Source: Chlamydiales bacterium STE3 (GTDB lineage: Bacteria > Chlamydiota > Chlamydiia > Chlamydiales > Parachlamydiaceae). Taken from it: a DNA stretch of 64,000 nucleotides. The translations under genes were made by a program, and so were the position numbers. Below, piece after piece: positions 16,483 to 24,552 of the stretch. The stretch is from assembly GCA_011125455.1 (NCBI GenBank), contig VKHO01000041.1, positions 29,710-93,709 on the forward strand, given 5' to 3'. Position 1 is the first letter of the stretch, and each line of letters opens with the position of its first letter. The notes beneath the pieces are model-generated. The model ran no database searches. It had not been told where the DNA came from and saw only the letters and a list, made by a program, of their open reading frames with translations.

Positions 16483-18647
16483 TATTGATCAAACATGCTT
16501 TTAAAGTTCACCACTTTAAACTCTTCGTCTCTAAAAGTAAAGGACTCCCCTTTCTTTAGACCAATCATGGTTTGTGCAAGTTTCGACTGATAGGAAAGAA
16601 TATTTTTTTCTGGATCAGCATCCCAAGGACCAAGGATTTTGTAGACGAAGGTAGTACCGTTGGGGTCTTGCACTTCCACAAAATGTCCCACGCTGACTTC
16701 ATTAGGGTGGATGTCATCAGGTGTAATAACGCGAGCTTTGCTAAATTGTTCAGAAAGTGTTTTTAGATCGCCCTGCAAACGCCCCTTCTTCTCTAGGGCA
16801 AATTTATATTCAGAGTTTTCTCTTAAATCTCCAAGAGCTCTCGCAGCTTCGATTTCTCGGGCATTATCTACAATTTCTTTTGTGCCGATATGCTTAATCT
16901 TTTCTTGCACTCTTAAGTACCCTTCTTCCGAAGTCCAAATCGAGTACTCATCAGCAAAAGATTTTTTACTTTTTTCCTCTTTCAGAGAAGGATGAGCAAC
17001 TTCTGCTAAAGAACGTAAGATCATCAGGTCGTGATCGCTTAGGGTGTGGCATTTCGAAACGAGCAAGAGGAATTCTTTAGCAAAATCCAAGGAACTTCCA
17101 TCCAAGATTTTTCTAACAAGCGCATAGCGCTTTGCAGAAAAGATTGTGTACATTTTTTTCGCAAGCTCTCTATAGCTTGGAATGTTCTCAATTTGATTAA
17201 GCAGTATAAGGAAGCTTTCCATAAAGTCATACTGGTAAGAAGGAGCTGCAAAAGGAAGCGCATCTTTATCGGCTTCCTCCATCGCTTTCTGGAAATACCA
17301 AATAAAGAGATCTGGTTGTTTCGAAGGATGATTGATCAGATCGCGCAATAATGCTTCTAGAGCCTGCTTTGTTTCTGGCTGATTTAATTCTTTTAAAAGG
17401 AAATCGCGTAAAGGTCCTTGTTGAACATGTAAAAAGAGGTCGAGAAAAAGAGTGGACCAATCAGGACGGTACTGTCTAATGGCAATGAGAGCTTGTTTTT
17501 TGTAAGCCAAAATTCCTATATCTTCGATAAAGTCTTCAACTTTACCCACTTCTTTAACAATTTGAGACACCTGCCCTTCTTCTTTTTGCTGTAGAATGGT
17601 TTCTAAGCAAAAGAGCGCTTGAATTTTTAAAGCATCACTTAGTTCTTGCTGCTCTAAAACCTCGTCAAGAGCGGCCTTTAAAACTGTCTTGATCTCGTTA
17701 TCTCTAAGTTTGATCGGATAATCTCTTGCAAAATTGTAACAAGTGAGAATGATTTCCTGGGGGTTCTTTTTCGTTTTTAGGACTTTATAGAATTGATCTT
17801 CGTGAGTGACTTCTTCGTTACGTAGAAAGAAGGGTTCTCTTAAAGAATCAGGAGAAGAGATCATCGTATCTTTTTTAAGTTTTGCTCGGGTATTTTGCCA
17901 CCACTTCTGCCAATCCCTTTCAGGAATCACTAATTCTTCAAGCTCATCTTTAATCTCAGCAGCAGTTTTTGGACCTAAATCTCTTAATAGAACTTTGATC
18001 ACTTCAACAGGGTTTGCTTTAGCTTGCTTTTCGAGCAAGTCTGGGTCGGCAAAGCGGCGCGCCAAAAAATGCTCTAGGTTCAATGGGATTAGAGTCTTGA
18101 ACGCATTGGCAAACGTAACGTGCTTTCTTCCCACCACGTTTTCAAATTCGATGACAAGCTGCTCGCGAACCTTAGAAATTTCCATAATCTCGCCAGTACC
18201 CCACCCACTTGGATGAAAAACAAAATTACCTGGAACGGCATGAACCAATAAATCAAAATTAGATAATGCTCCCTGAAATGCTTCCTTACCGCGAAGACCA
18301 ATCAAACGCAACTTTTCATTAAAATCTGGTAGATTCCCATACTTTTGCTTTAATTTTAAATGAGCTAGCTCTAATAACTGGGGACTATTTTGCGTTTGCA
18401 AGTCGATGATCAACTTAAGTGCTCTGTAAACATCTTCTTCACTAGAAAGAAGCTCTAAAAGAGGCAAAGCGGTTTCTATCTGCTGGCCAAAACTTCTAGC
18501 AAAATCTGAATTTTTGATTGCTTTCAAGATCGCTAGAAACTCCTCAATATCAACAACATCACTTGCGCAATACTCCTCCCAGAGCTGCATAATCTTATTA
18601 AAATCACGGTTGTTAATTTGAGTTTGAATTTCCTTTAAATAACTCAT
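16482..18647 (-). CDS. greA: Transcript cleavage factor GreA, chlamydial long form
   Basis: A 721-residue protein. Only the last ~160 residues are the GreA module: a coiled coil with GDLRENSEYKFA carrying the acidic tip (Asp and Glu) that enters the RNA polymerase channel, followed by the FKBP-like C-domain (VSVGHFVEVQDPNG...TMIGLKKGESF). The preceding ~550 residues are mostly helical, with a CarD-like FHPSGWGTGEIMEI piece near 130-145. This long architecture is the known chlamydial form (CT636, ~715 aa). The module rescues backtracked polymerase. The role of the extension is unknown. First gene of the greA-rdgB-NYN unit. Confidence 0.92.
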   Translation of the reverse strand: MSYLKEIQTQINNRDFNKIMQLWEEYCASDVVDIEEFLAILKAIKNSDFARSFGQQIETALPLLELLSSEEDVYRALKLIIDLQTQNSPQLLELAHLKLKQKYGNLPDFNEKLRLIGLRGKEAFQGALSNFDLLVHAVPGNFVFHPSGWGTGEIMEISKVREQLVIEFENVVGRKHVTFANAFKTLIPLNLEHFLARRFADPDLLEKQAKANPVEVIKVLLRDLGPKTAAEIKDELEELVIPERDWQKWWQNTRAKLKKDTMISSPDSLREPFFLRNEEVTHEDQFYKVLKTKKNPQEIILTCYNFARDYPIKLRDNEIKTVLKAALDEVLEQQELSDALKIQALFCLETILQQKEEGQVSQIVKEVGKVEDFIEDIGILAYKKQALIAIRQYRPDWSTLFLDLFLHVQQGPLRDFLLKELNQPETKQALEALLRDLINHPSKQPDLFIWYFQKAMEEADKDALPFAAPSYQYDFMESFLILLNQIENIPSYRELAKKMYTIFSAKRYALVRKILDGSSLDFAKEFLLLVSKCHTLSDHDLMILRSLAEVAHPSLKEEKSKKSFADEYSIWTSEEGYLRVQEKIKHIGTKEIVDNAREIEAARALGDLRENSEYKFALEKKGRLQGDLKTLSEQFSKARVITPDDIHPNEVSVGHFVEVQDPNGTTFVYKILGPWDADPEKNILSYQSKLAQTMIGLKKGESFTFRDEEFKVVNFKSMFDQ

Positions 18648-18773
18648 GCATTCCTCTTAATTAGTTCACAGGCTAGCGAATTTGATAGCAAAATATTGGC
18701 AATTTAGATATTAGCAAAAAATATACTTCGAAAAGGCATTAATTTCAATTATGACTTTAGAATTCTCTCTAAT

Positions 18774-18804
18774 TTGATAAAATTTTCCATATTTGTGATA
18801 TACT
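18774..18804 (+). promoter_or_regulatory. Possible promoter of the 18829 gene
   Basis: TTGATA (18774-18779) and TATACT (18799-18804) are separated by 19 bp, slightly long, and lie 24 bp before the ATG at 18829, which has an AGGAAGA ribosome site. Consensus match only. Confidence 0.35.
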
Positions 18805-18828
18805 AGTTTTTTAGAGAATAGGAAGAAA

Positions 18829-19263
18829 ATGAGCATTTTTGATCCAGCCTTTCACACATCAAAAAAAAAGCTAAAGCCTAAGCAGCCAGCTTCTGCATTT
18901 CCTGCCCCTCCTCCTACTTCACCCCCTCCTCCCAAAAATGACCCACCAATTGACGATGTCAGCCAAGCTTTTGAAAAAATGAAAAAATTACACAATGAGC
19001 TGAATAAAGAAATTGATAAAGCATTCCAGATAAGCGGCCGGGATCCCCGAGAAGTAGATGAATACTTTAATGAAGCTTCCAATTTTTCCTCCAAAGAATG
19101 GATTAGCCTTCAGGAACGCAAAGAGTCTCTTGAACAACATATAAGTGGGCTCTCAAGCAGCGAACTCAAAGAAAAGAAAAAAAAGAAACAGACCCTCAAA
19201 ATGTCGAAAGATAGGAAAAGTAAGACTTTGGGTGCGCGCAAAAATTGGCTCTTCATAAGATGA
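18829..19263 (+). CDS. Small proline-rich, lysine-rich hypothetical protein
   Basis: A 144-aa protein without a recognisable domain. Residues ~21-43 are proline-rich (FPAPPPTSPPPPKNDPP). The middle is helical (VSQAFEKMKKLHNELNKEIDKAF). The C-terminal third is highly basic (KEKKKKKQTLK). A small hypothetical gene also sits beside greA in Chlamydia (CT635), which may be its positional counterpart, but I cannot show homology. The stop overlaps the ATG of the glycosyltransferase (ATGA), so the two are probably co-translated. Confidence 0.7.
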   Translation: MSIFDPAFHTSKKKLKPKQPASAFPAPPPTSPPPPKNDPPIDDVSQAFEKMKKLHNELNKEIDKAFQISGRDPREVDEYFNEASNFSSKEWISLQERKESLEQHISGLSSSELKEKKKKKQTLKMSKDRKSKTLGARKNWLFIR

Positions 19264-20420
19264 GTATTCAACATATTATTTTTTTCCCAAACACTCTTAG
19301 TCAGTATGATGTCCTCAATCAATTTACCAAAGGATTGATGAAAGCTTTTCAAAAATTGGGCATTAGCTGTGAACTTGTGGTTCCCGAAAGACAGGATATT
19401 TTTCCTTTTTTGCAACGCATCTATGCTGATCAGCCAGACTTTACTCTCAGCTTTAATGGCTTACTTCCAAATGAAAATGGAGAGTTCTTAGCGGACGTTT
19501 TAGGGCTACCCCATGTAAGTTGCCTGGTTGACTCAGCCCATTTTTTTGCGGCTTTGAAAGAAAGTCCATTAAATATCATCACTTGCCCAGATCGTTTCTC
19601 CTGCACTCTCTTTGAAGAAATGCAGGTGAATCATACACTTTTTTTACCCCATGCTGTTGATGTGGATGTACTAAAAGCCCCCTCAGAACCGTCAATCTAT
19701 GAAAGCGTTTTTCTCGGGTCCTGTGTGGATTACGAAGAGATCCTGGAAAAATGGAAGTTTACCTACCCTGCCCCCATTGTAAAAAAATTAATTGAGTGTG
19801 TTGAAGCAACTCTTAGCGACCCGGCCCTTCCCTATCAGTTAGCTTTGAAAAACTCTTTAGATTCATGCCATTTTAGAGAAGAAGAGTATTTTCAACTTTT
19901 GATGGATCTAGATCTTTATTTGCGTGGTAAAGACCGCGTCGAACTTATCCAATCGATCAGGAGTTGCCCAGTGCATATTTTCAGCAACAATTCAGATGTT
20001 TGGCAAAAACTTTTGGGCTCTAATTCTCCAAATCTCATCTTTCATCCCCCCGTTCATTATGAGGAAGCGCTAGCCATCATGAGAAAGAGCAAAATCGTGC
20101 TCAACAGCTCTCCTATGTTTAAACAAGGAGGCCATGAGAGGATTTTTAATGGGTTGGCAAGCAATGCACTTGTACTTACCAATGCAACATCTTACGTGCA
20201 AGAAAACTTTGAAGCAGGAAAAGAGTTACTGCTTTATCAATCACACCAAAAAGGGACGGTGGATGAAATGCTGCAGCCTTTCTTGCAAAATGAATCCTTG
20301 AGAAGGACAGTTGCTGAAAGGGGAAAACAAAAAGTTGCACGCCTGCACACATGGGACCAGAGGGCACAGGAGCTTATTGATCGATTAGAACCTATGTTGG
20401 CAGAATTAGCCGACATTTAA
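19260..20420 (+). CDS. CgeB-like family 1 glycosyltransferase
   Basis: A 386-aa GT-B fold protein. The N-domain begins IQHIIFFPNTLSQYDVLNQF. The C-domain contains LIFHPPVHYEEALAIMRKSKIVLNSSPMFKQGGHERIFNGLASNALVLT, the typical CgeB/Glyco_trans_1_2 stretch with HERIFNGLASNALVLT as donor-binding loop. It ends in a helical tail (TWDQRAQELIDRL). I take the ATG at 19260, which overlaps the upstream stop as ATGA. An in-frame TTG at 19245 would add five residues and is less likely. Acceptor and sugar are unknown. Surface glycan or LPS modification is a guess. Confidence 0.8.
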   Translation: MSIQHIIFFPNTLSQYDVLNQFTKGLMKAFQKLGISCELVVPERQDIFPFLQRIYADQPDFTLSFNGLLPNENGEFLADVLGLPHVSCLVDSAHFFAALKESPLNIITCPDRFSCTLFEEMQVNHTLFLPHAVDVDVLKAPSEPSIYESVFLGSCVDYEEILEKWKFTYPAPIVKKLIECVEATLSDPALPYQLALKNSLDSCHFREEEYFQLLMDLDLYLRGKDRVELIQSIRSCPVHIFSNNSDVWQKLLGSNSPNLIFHPPVHYEEALAIMRKSKIVLNSSPMFKQGGHERIFNGLASNALVLTNATSYVQENFEAGKELLLYQSHQKGTVDEMLQPFLQNESLRRTVAERGKQKVARLHTWDQRAQELIDRLEPMLAELADI

Positions 20421-20560
20421 CCCCTTCTGCACCTCAAAATCACGCTACCCTTTAAAAGCCTATACCGATAAATTCTAACAGGTATACATCCTTCGTTAGC
20501 ATACTATCTAAAAGAAAGATTCAAAATTTTTCTTCCTGCCTATAGAATACGAGTTGCCAC

Positions 20561-20795
20561 TTAAAACACAATCTGTCCTATTGATATGCCTATTCCATGC
20601 GATCTTCTATCCAAATGGCTGTGAATTAACATGTTGTAAATAGAATTATGGCTTTTCAAAATCGATTGCGCTCGCGAAAAATTTTCTTCAAAAAACAAAA
20701 ATGCTTGTAACCGCCATTATTTCTGCAGAATTTTTTTGCATTAAGGCAAGAAAATCTGAATACACGCCATCAATAAAGATGATTTGTTCATCCAT
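20561..20795 (-). pseudogene. Frameshifted small ORF with DUF4347-like pattern
   Basis: The ATG at 20795 has a good GGAGAAA ribosome site and opens MDEQIIFIDGVYSDFLALMQ, close to the opening of DUF4347 modules (IVFIDSxVxDYxxLI). The frame stops at 20688 inside a T5-G-T6 run. Removing one T continues it as EENFSRAQSILKSHNSIYNM, then LIHSHLD and HGIGISIG, again like the following DUF4347 positions (leqI..L....I..lhIvSHG..G.i.LG), to a stop at 20561. That would give 77 residues. DUF4347 normally begins large surface or adhesin-like proteins, so this is probably a decayed fragment. It lies just downstream of the RHS gene on the same strand. Confidence 0.4.
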
Positions 20796-20859
20796 AAATT
20801 TCTCCAAGGTAACCTTGAAGAAATAATACAAATGATTACCCAGGGGCGTAAACTTAAGT

Positions 20860-23800
20860 TTAAAGCATTGTACGGTCCGGCACACGAGTAACCCAGTCCC
20901 CTTGAGTGGGATAGTAATAGAGCAGCCCGTTGTAATAAAAACCCGTCTCCTTATCGTAACGCATCCCGCGGAAGCCCCAGGTATTTAGAGCATTTTTGAT
21001 GTGTCCCAAATTATCAAAAACTTCCCCCTCACCAAATGCTGTATAACGGTAAGCTTCACAAACAGAACTGGTCGGGTTTAAAAGTGCTACAACATTCCCT
21101 AGACAATCATTGACGACAGCATAGGGATGCCCGTTAATTTCTAAGCTAACTAAAGTTTCTATTTTTTTATTAATACCAATCCCTAGAATACCCACTTCCT
21201 TTAGTTCTCCGTCAAGATAACAACCAATTTCTCTTTCTCCATCGTAAAAATAGGTATAAAATCTTTTTCCTTGAGCTGAGAGAAGGGTTTTAGAAAGCCT
21301 GCGATGAAAAGCGTCATAAGCATAGCTCACTTCAAGGTGCTTATCTTTAACTCCAGTTAACCTGCCAAATGCATCATAGGACAATTCAAGATCGCCCTTT
21401 GCGATAAGATTCCCATCTAAATCATAGCTTAAAGTCTCTTCGTCATTTTCAATAAGCTGTTGCATAGGATTAAAACCATAGGGAATCTCATCTTTAGCCA
21501 CTCTTTTTAAGGAGGAATCATAGCCATAAGAATGCGGGGCAACGCCAACTTCAGAAATAATCTTCCCCAAATGATTATAGGCATAGCTAATCTCTTGCTT
21601 CCCTTTGCTATCAATAAGAATTCTTTTAGTTAAATTTCCTAAAGCGTCAAAACCTCCTCTAGGGATACATTCAGTGAAATGACGTGTTTTTAAAGCTTTT
21701 AATTTTCCATTTCTAGCATAGCTCTTTGTAAGGTGGCCAGCTCTATCTAGGAAAGATTCTTCAAGGGGTTGCCCTATCTTATCGTAGGCCAGATATTCAT
21801 GAGAGTACTGTAATCGATTCTCTACTGTAAGCCTATTGATTGATTTAAGGACGCCAGAAGAATACTTATAAACAATCTTTGAGCCATCAGGAAGAACTTT
21901 CATCTGCACATTTCCTAGGGCATCATAAGTATAACGCATACTATGACCTGTGGGTAAGGTCTCTTGAATTAAACGATCTAATGCATCATAGGATCTTGTG
22001 AGCACTTTTTGCGTTAGCTCATCTTTTATGCTTACAAGGCGTTGTTTTGCATCGTATACGTAGGTATAAAATACAGAAAGATCATTAGCATACACAGCTT
22101 GCAACAGACCTGCTGTGTTATAGTTGTACTTTAATTTTTTTCCTGAGGGTTTTTCGACCAAAGTTAAGTAACCTAAAATGTTATAAGAGTAGCTTGTGCG
22201 CTTTGGGCTTACAGAGTTTGCAGCTTCAATTTTAGAAATGCAGCGCTGCATGCTGTCGTATTCGTAACAGGTAATTTCCTCTCTGCTCAATGAATTAGGC
22301 ATATAGACCGTCTCCACAACGCGGGATAGCAGACCTACAAGATCATAAAAAGACTTCTTTCTTTGAAGCAGTTTCCCTTCAGGATCTTTTTTAATGACTT
22401 CAGTTTCCTTGCCCAAGGCATCTTTAATGACAATTGTTGTACAACCTGAAGCATCAACGGTTTCTTGATAAGGGACGCATTGACCAACTGCATTTTTGTA
22501 GTTATAGATGTTCTTTTGATAAATGGATTTTCCACAAGGATCTATAATCTGTTTTCCAAATGAGTTGTAAACAGTATGAGTGATCTCTTTGCCTGCATCT
22601 CTATGCAAGATTTCCTTAATTAGCTTCCCTTCCTCATTGTAGATATACTGTTTGTGATTTAAAAAGTTGCCAGGGCCAAACTCCATTTTTTCTTCCGTAA
22701 TTTGATCCATGGCATTGTAAGAAAAATGGTGAGCTACATTTTCATTTTCATTGATCACATTCGTTTTTTTTACAAGGCGCCCTGAAGCATCATATTCAAA
22801 AAGCACTACGTGGCCGGCTTTCTCCTCTTTAATTTTCCTATCAAAAATGTCGTATTCATATTTAGTGACAATTCCTAAAGCATCCCTTTCAGAAATTAGG
22901 TGAAACGCATTATACTGGGCTGAAGTACTCCAAAGGGAGATCCCTTGAGCAGAGAAGCATTCTGTCTGAACGATGCGATCTTGATAATCTCTTGTATAAT
23001 AGATAACACAGCCATTCTTCAGAGTTTTTTTTGCCAGTTCCCCTGTTGATGTGTATTCAAATTTTTCTTCAGAACCGTCAGGAAAGCAAACTTGGGAAAT
23101 TTTTCCCTGTTTCGTGAAACTCATTTTCGTTTCATTGCCTTTGGGATCAACTTGAAGATAAGGAAAGCCCTCTTGATTATAAAAAAAAGAGGTGACAGGG
23201 CGAGCTGGCTGCCCTTTTTCGTTTAAAACTAATGGCTCTACAATTTGTGCTAAATACCCTAATTCATTAAACACATAACTCTTTTCATTTCCATAGCAGT
23301 CAATTTCGGCAATTAAATTACCCGACGCATCATACCGGTACTGCTTAGAGAGAGAGCCTTCTGGGTAAACTTCGTCTTCACGCACTAAACGATTATGATT
23401 ATCATAGACGAATTCCCAGTGTTTGTCTTTTTTTGGACCATGCTTGAGAACACAATTGCCATTTGCGTCGTAAAGACTTACGATTTGTTCTCCCAGGAGA
23501 TTGATTTGGCGAATCATATTCCCCGCTTGGTCGTATTCCCATTGAAGAGAACCAAATAACTCATGGTTAGCATCGTAAATATCTTGTCGGATTAGCTTTC
23601 CTTGGGGGGAGAAAAAATGATGATAGGCTCTTTCAAGAACTTCTTGTTTGGTCGCTAAGTCTAAAACCTTCTCTTCAAGCTTTAAAGGTGGGCCAAAAGG
23701 ATGAGAAGGATTTGGAGTAAAGTAGCGCACTTGGCGATAGCTAACTCCGCTTAAATCATTAATGTCGGCTGCATACCCGTCGTCATTCACTTCTATGGCA

Positions 23801-24015
23801 AGTGTTCCGTAAGAGGTGTAGGCAAAAGCTTGACGCATTGCCACCCGGTCTCCATCCCAAATAAAAATGACCGCGATCCTGTCTGAACTAGGGTAGTAAG
23901 AATAGGTTTTTTTAGATTGCACTTTTGCCTGCTTTGTTTCGGCAAAAAGTGGAAAGGGATGTGCAGTAAAAAATAGCGTGATAGCAAAGACGAAAAGAAT
24001 CAAACGAGTTAACAT
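20860..24015 (-). CDS. Secreted RHS/YD-repeat protein lacking a toxin tip
   Basis: A 1,051-residue protein with an N-terminal signal peptide (MLTRLILFVFAITLFFTAHP...FAETK). Dozens of YD repeats follow, such as YRYDASGNLIAEIDCYGNE, LSYDLDGNLIAKGDLELSYDAFGRL and VSYAYDAFHRRLSK. The RHS core is near the end (RYTAFGEGEVFD... WGFRGMRYDKETGFYYNGLLYYYPTQGDWVT). In RHS toxins this core is followed by a DP[IV]GL-type cleavage motif and a variable toxin. Here the chain ends 12 residues later in VPDRTML, so no toxin is attached. It could be a surface shell protein, or a core whose tip was lost, and the broken fragment behind it would fit the latter. No immunity gene is seen. Confidence 0.85.
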   Translation of the reverse strand: MLTRLILFVFAITLFFTAHPFPLFAETKQAKVQSKKTYSYYPSSDRIAVIFIWDGDRVAMRQAFAYTSYGTLAIEVNDDGYAADINDLSGVSYRQVRYFTPNPSHPFGPPLKLEEKVLDLATKQEVLERAYHHFFSPQGKLIRQDIYDANHELFGSLQWEYDQAGNMIRQINLLGEQIVSLYDANGNCVLKHGPKKDKHWEFVYDNHNRLVREDEVYPEGSLSKQYRYDASGNLIAEIDCYGNEKSYVFNELGYLAQIVEPLVLNEKGQPARPVTSFFYNQEGFPYLQVDPKGNETKMSFTKQGKISQVCFPDGSEEKFEYTSTGELAKKTLKNGCVIYYTRDYQDRIVQTECFSAQGISLWSTSAQYNAFHLISERDALGIVTKYEYDIFDRKIKEEKAGHVVLFEYDASGRLVKKTNVINENENVAHHFSYNAMDQITEEKMEFGPGNFLNHKQYIYNEEGKLIKEILHRDAGKEITHTVYNSFGKQIIDPCGKSIYQKNIYNYKNAVGQCVPYQETVDASGCTTIVIKDALGKETEVIKKDPEGKLLQRKKSFYDLVGLLSRVVETVYMPNSLSREEITCYEYDSMQRCISKIEAANSVSPKRTSYSYNILGYLTLVEKPSGKKLKYNYNTAGLLQAVYANDLSVFYTYVYDAKQRLVSIKDELTQKVLTRSYDALDRLIQETLPTGHSMRYTYDALGNVQMKVLPDGSKIVYKYSSGVLKSINRLTVENRLQYSHEYLAYDKIGQPLEESFLDRAGHLTKSYARNGKLKALKTRHFTECIPRGGFDALGNLTKRILIDSKGKQEISYAYNHLGKIISEVGVAPHSYGYDSSLKRVAKDEIPYGFNPMQQLIENDEETLSYDLDGNLIAKGDLELSYDAFGRLTGVKDKHLEVSYAYDAFHRRLSKTLLSAQGKRFYTYFYDGEREIGCYLDGELKEVGILGIGINKKIETLVSLEINGHPYAVVNDCLGNVVALLNPTSSVCEAYRYTAFGEGEVFDNLGHIKNALNTWGFRGMRYDKETGFYYNGLLYYYPTQGDWVTRVPDRTML

Positions 24016-24240
24016 ATTTTTTGCTCTTATTTCCTCACAGCATTCAAACCCAAGAAAAACGTTACTTGGATTTTAACTCAGCATACTTCCGTAAACGCTG
24101 TAAATGTAGTTGTAATTTAAAGCTCTTCTTTGGCTCTTAAGGAGAAAAGAAGGCAAACAGGTTGAGTGTTCACTTTAATAGGGAGAAAAAAATATCGTCA
24201 ACCAATTTTTTTTTGAATTAGTTAAACTTTGAAATAAAAA

Positions 24241-24320
24241 TAGCAACTATCTGTGCTAAAAAACACTTAGGTAGTTGCTATTCTGCTATCACCATCCTGA
24301 TGACAGCTTAAGGAGGAGGT
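24241..24320 (+). promoter_or_regulatory. Hairpins followed by a very strong ribosome-binding site
   Basis: TAGCAACTATCT and AGGTAGTTGCTA (24241-24280) pair over about 12 bp with an extra GTG/CAC step around a short A-rich loop. A second, weaker hairpin (GCTATCA/TGACAGC) spans about 24287-24307, and AAGGAGGAGGT (24310-24320) follows at once. The only reading frame behind it is five codons. The arrangement resembles a leader or structured 5' region, but its target is unclear. Confidence 0.35.
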
Positions 24321-24321
24321 T

Positions 24322-24339
24322 ATGGACAAAAGCTTTTAA
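24322..24339 (+). CDS. Possible five-codon leader ORF (MDKSF)
   Basis: ATG GAC AAA AGC TTT TAA sits five bases after AGGAGG, one of the strongest ribosome sites in the window. The frame ends 4 bp before the stop of the opposite-strand 55-aa ORF. It may be a true leader peptide, a truncated gene, or chance. Confidence 0.2.
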   Translation: MDKSF

Positions 24340-24343
24340 GATG

Positions 24344-24511
24344 TTATGAATTGGATTCTAAAGAGCGGAGAATTTCAATTAGTTTGCTGCGCTTTTTTAG
24401 GATGCGTCTAAAGTACTTAGGATCGTTTTTTAAAATTGCTTGCGTTTCCTCGGAGTAATTTGTAAGAATTCTACTCAAAAGTTCCGCTTTTCGATGAACT
24501 TTAAGCTTCAT
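24344..24511 (-). CDS. Small basic hypothetical protein, 55 aa
   Basis: The frame reads MKLKVHRKAELLSRILTNYS, then EETQAILKNDPKYFRRILKK and RSKLIEILRSLESNS. It is uninterrupted, strongly helical and lysine/arginine-rich, with amino-acid use like a real protein. Upstream on its strand are TATACT and a weak GAGATGG. It lies divergent from mutY and upstream of the RHS gene on the same strand. Function unknown. Confidence 0.5.
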   Translation of the reverse strand: MKLKVHRKAELLSRILTNYSEETQAILKNDPKYFRRILKKRSKLIEILRSLESNS

Positions 24512-24552
24512 ACCATCTCATAGTATAGTAATTTTATTATAGAGCAAAAACC

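Noticed and set aside
17806..18216. 136-codon open frame on the plus strand inside greA
   Set aside because: It is the antisense shadow of a well-supported greA frame, has serine-rich composition typical of reverse frames and no ribosome site.
19245..19262. TTG start for the CgeB-like glycosyltransferase
   Set aside because: The ATG at 19260 overlaps the upstream stop as ATGA, a standard coupling arrangement. The TTG adds only five residues without a ribosome site.
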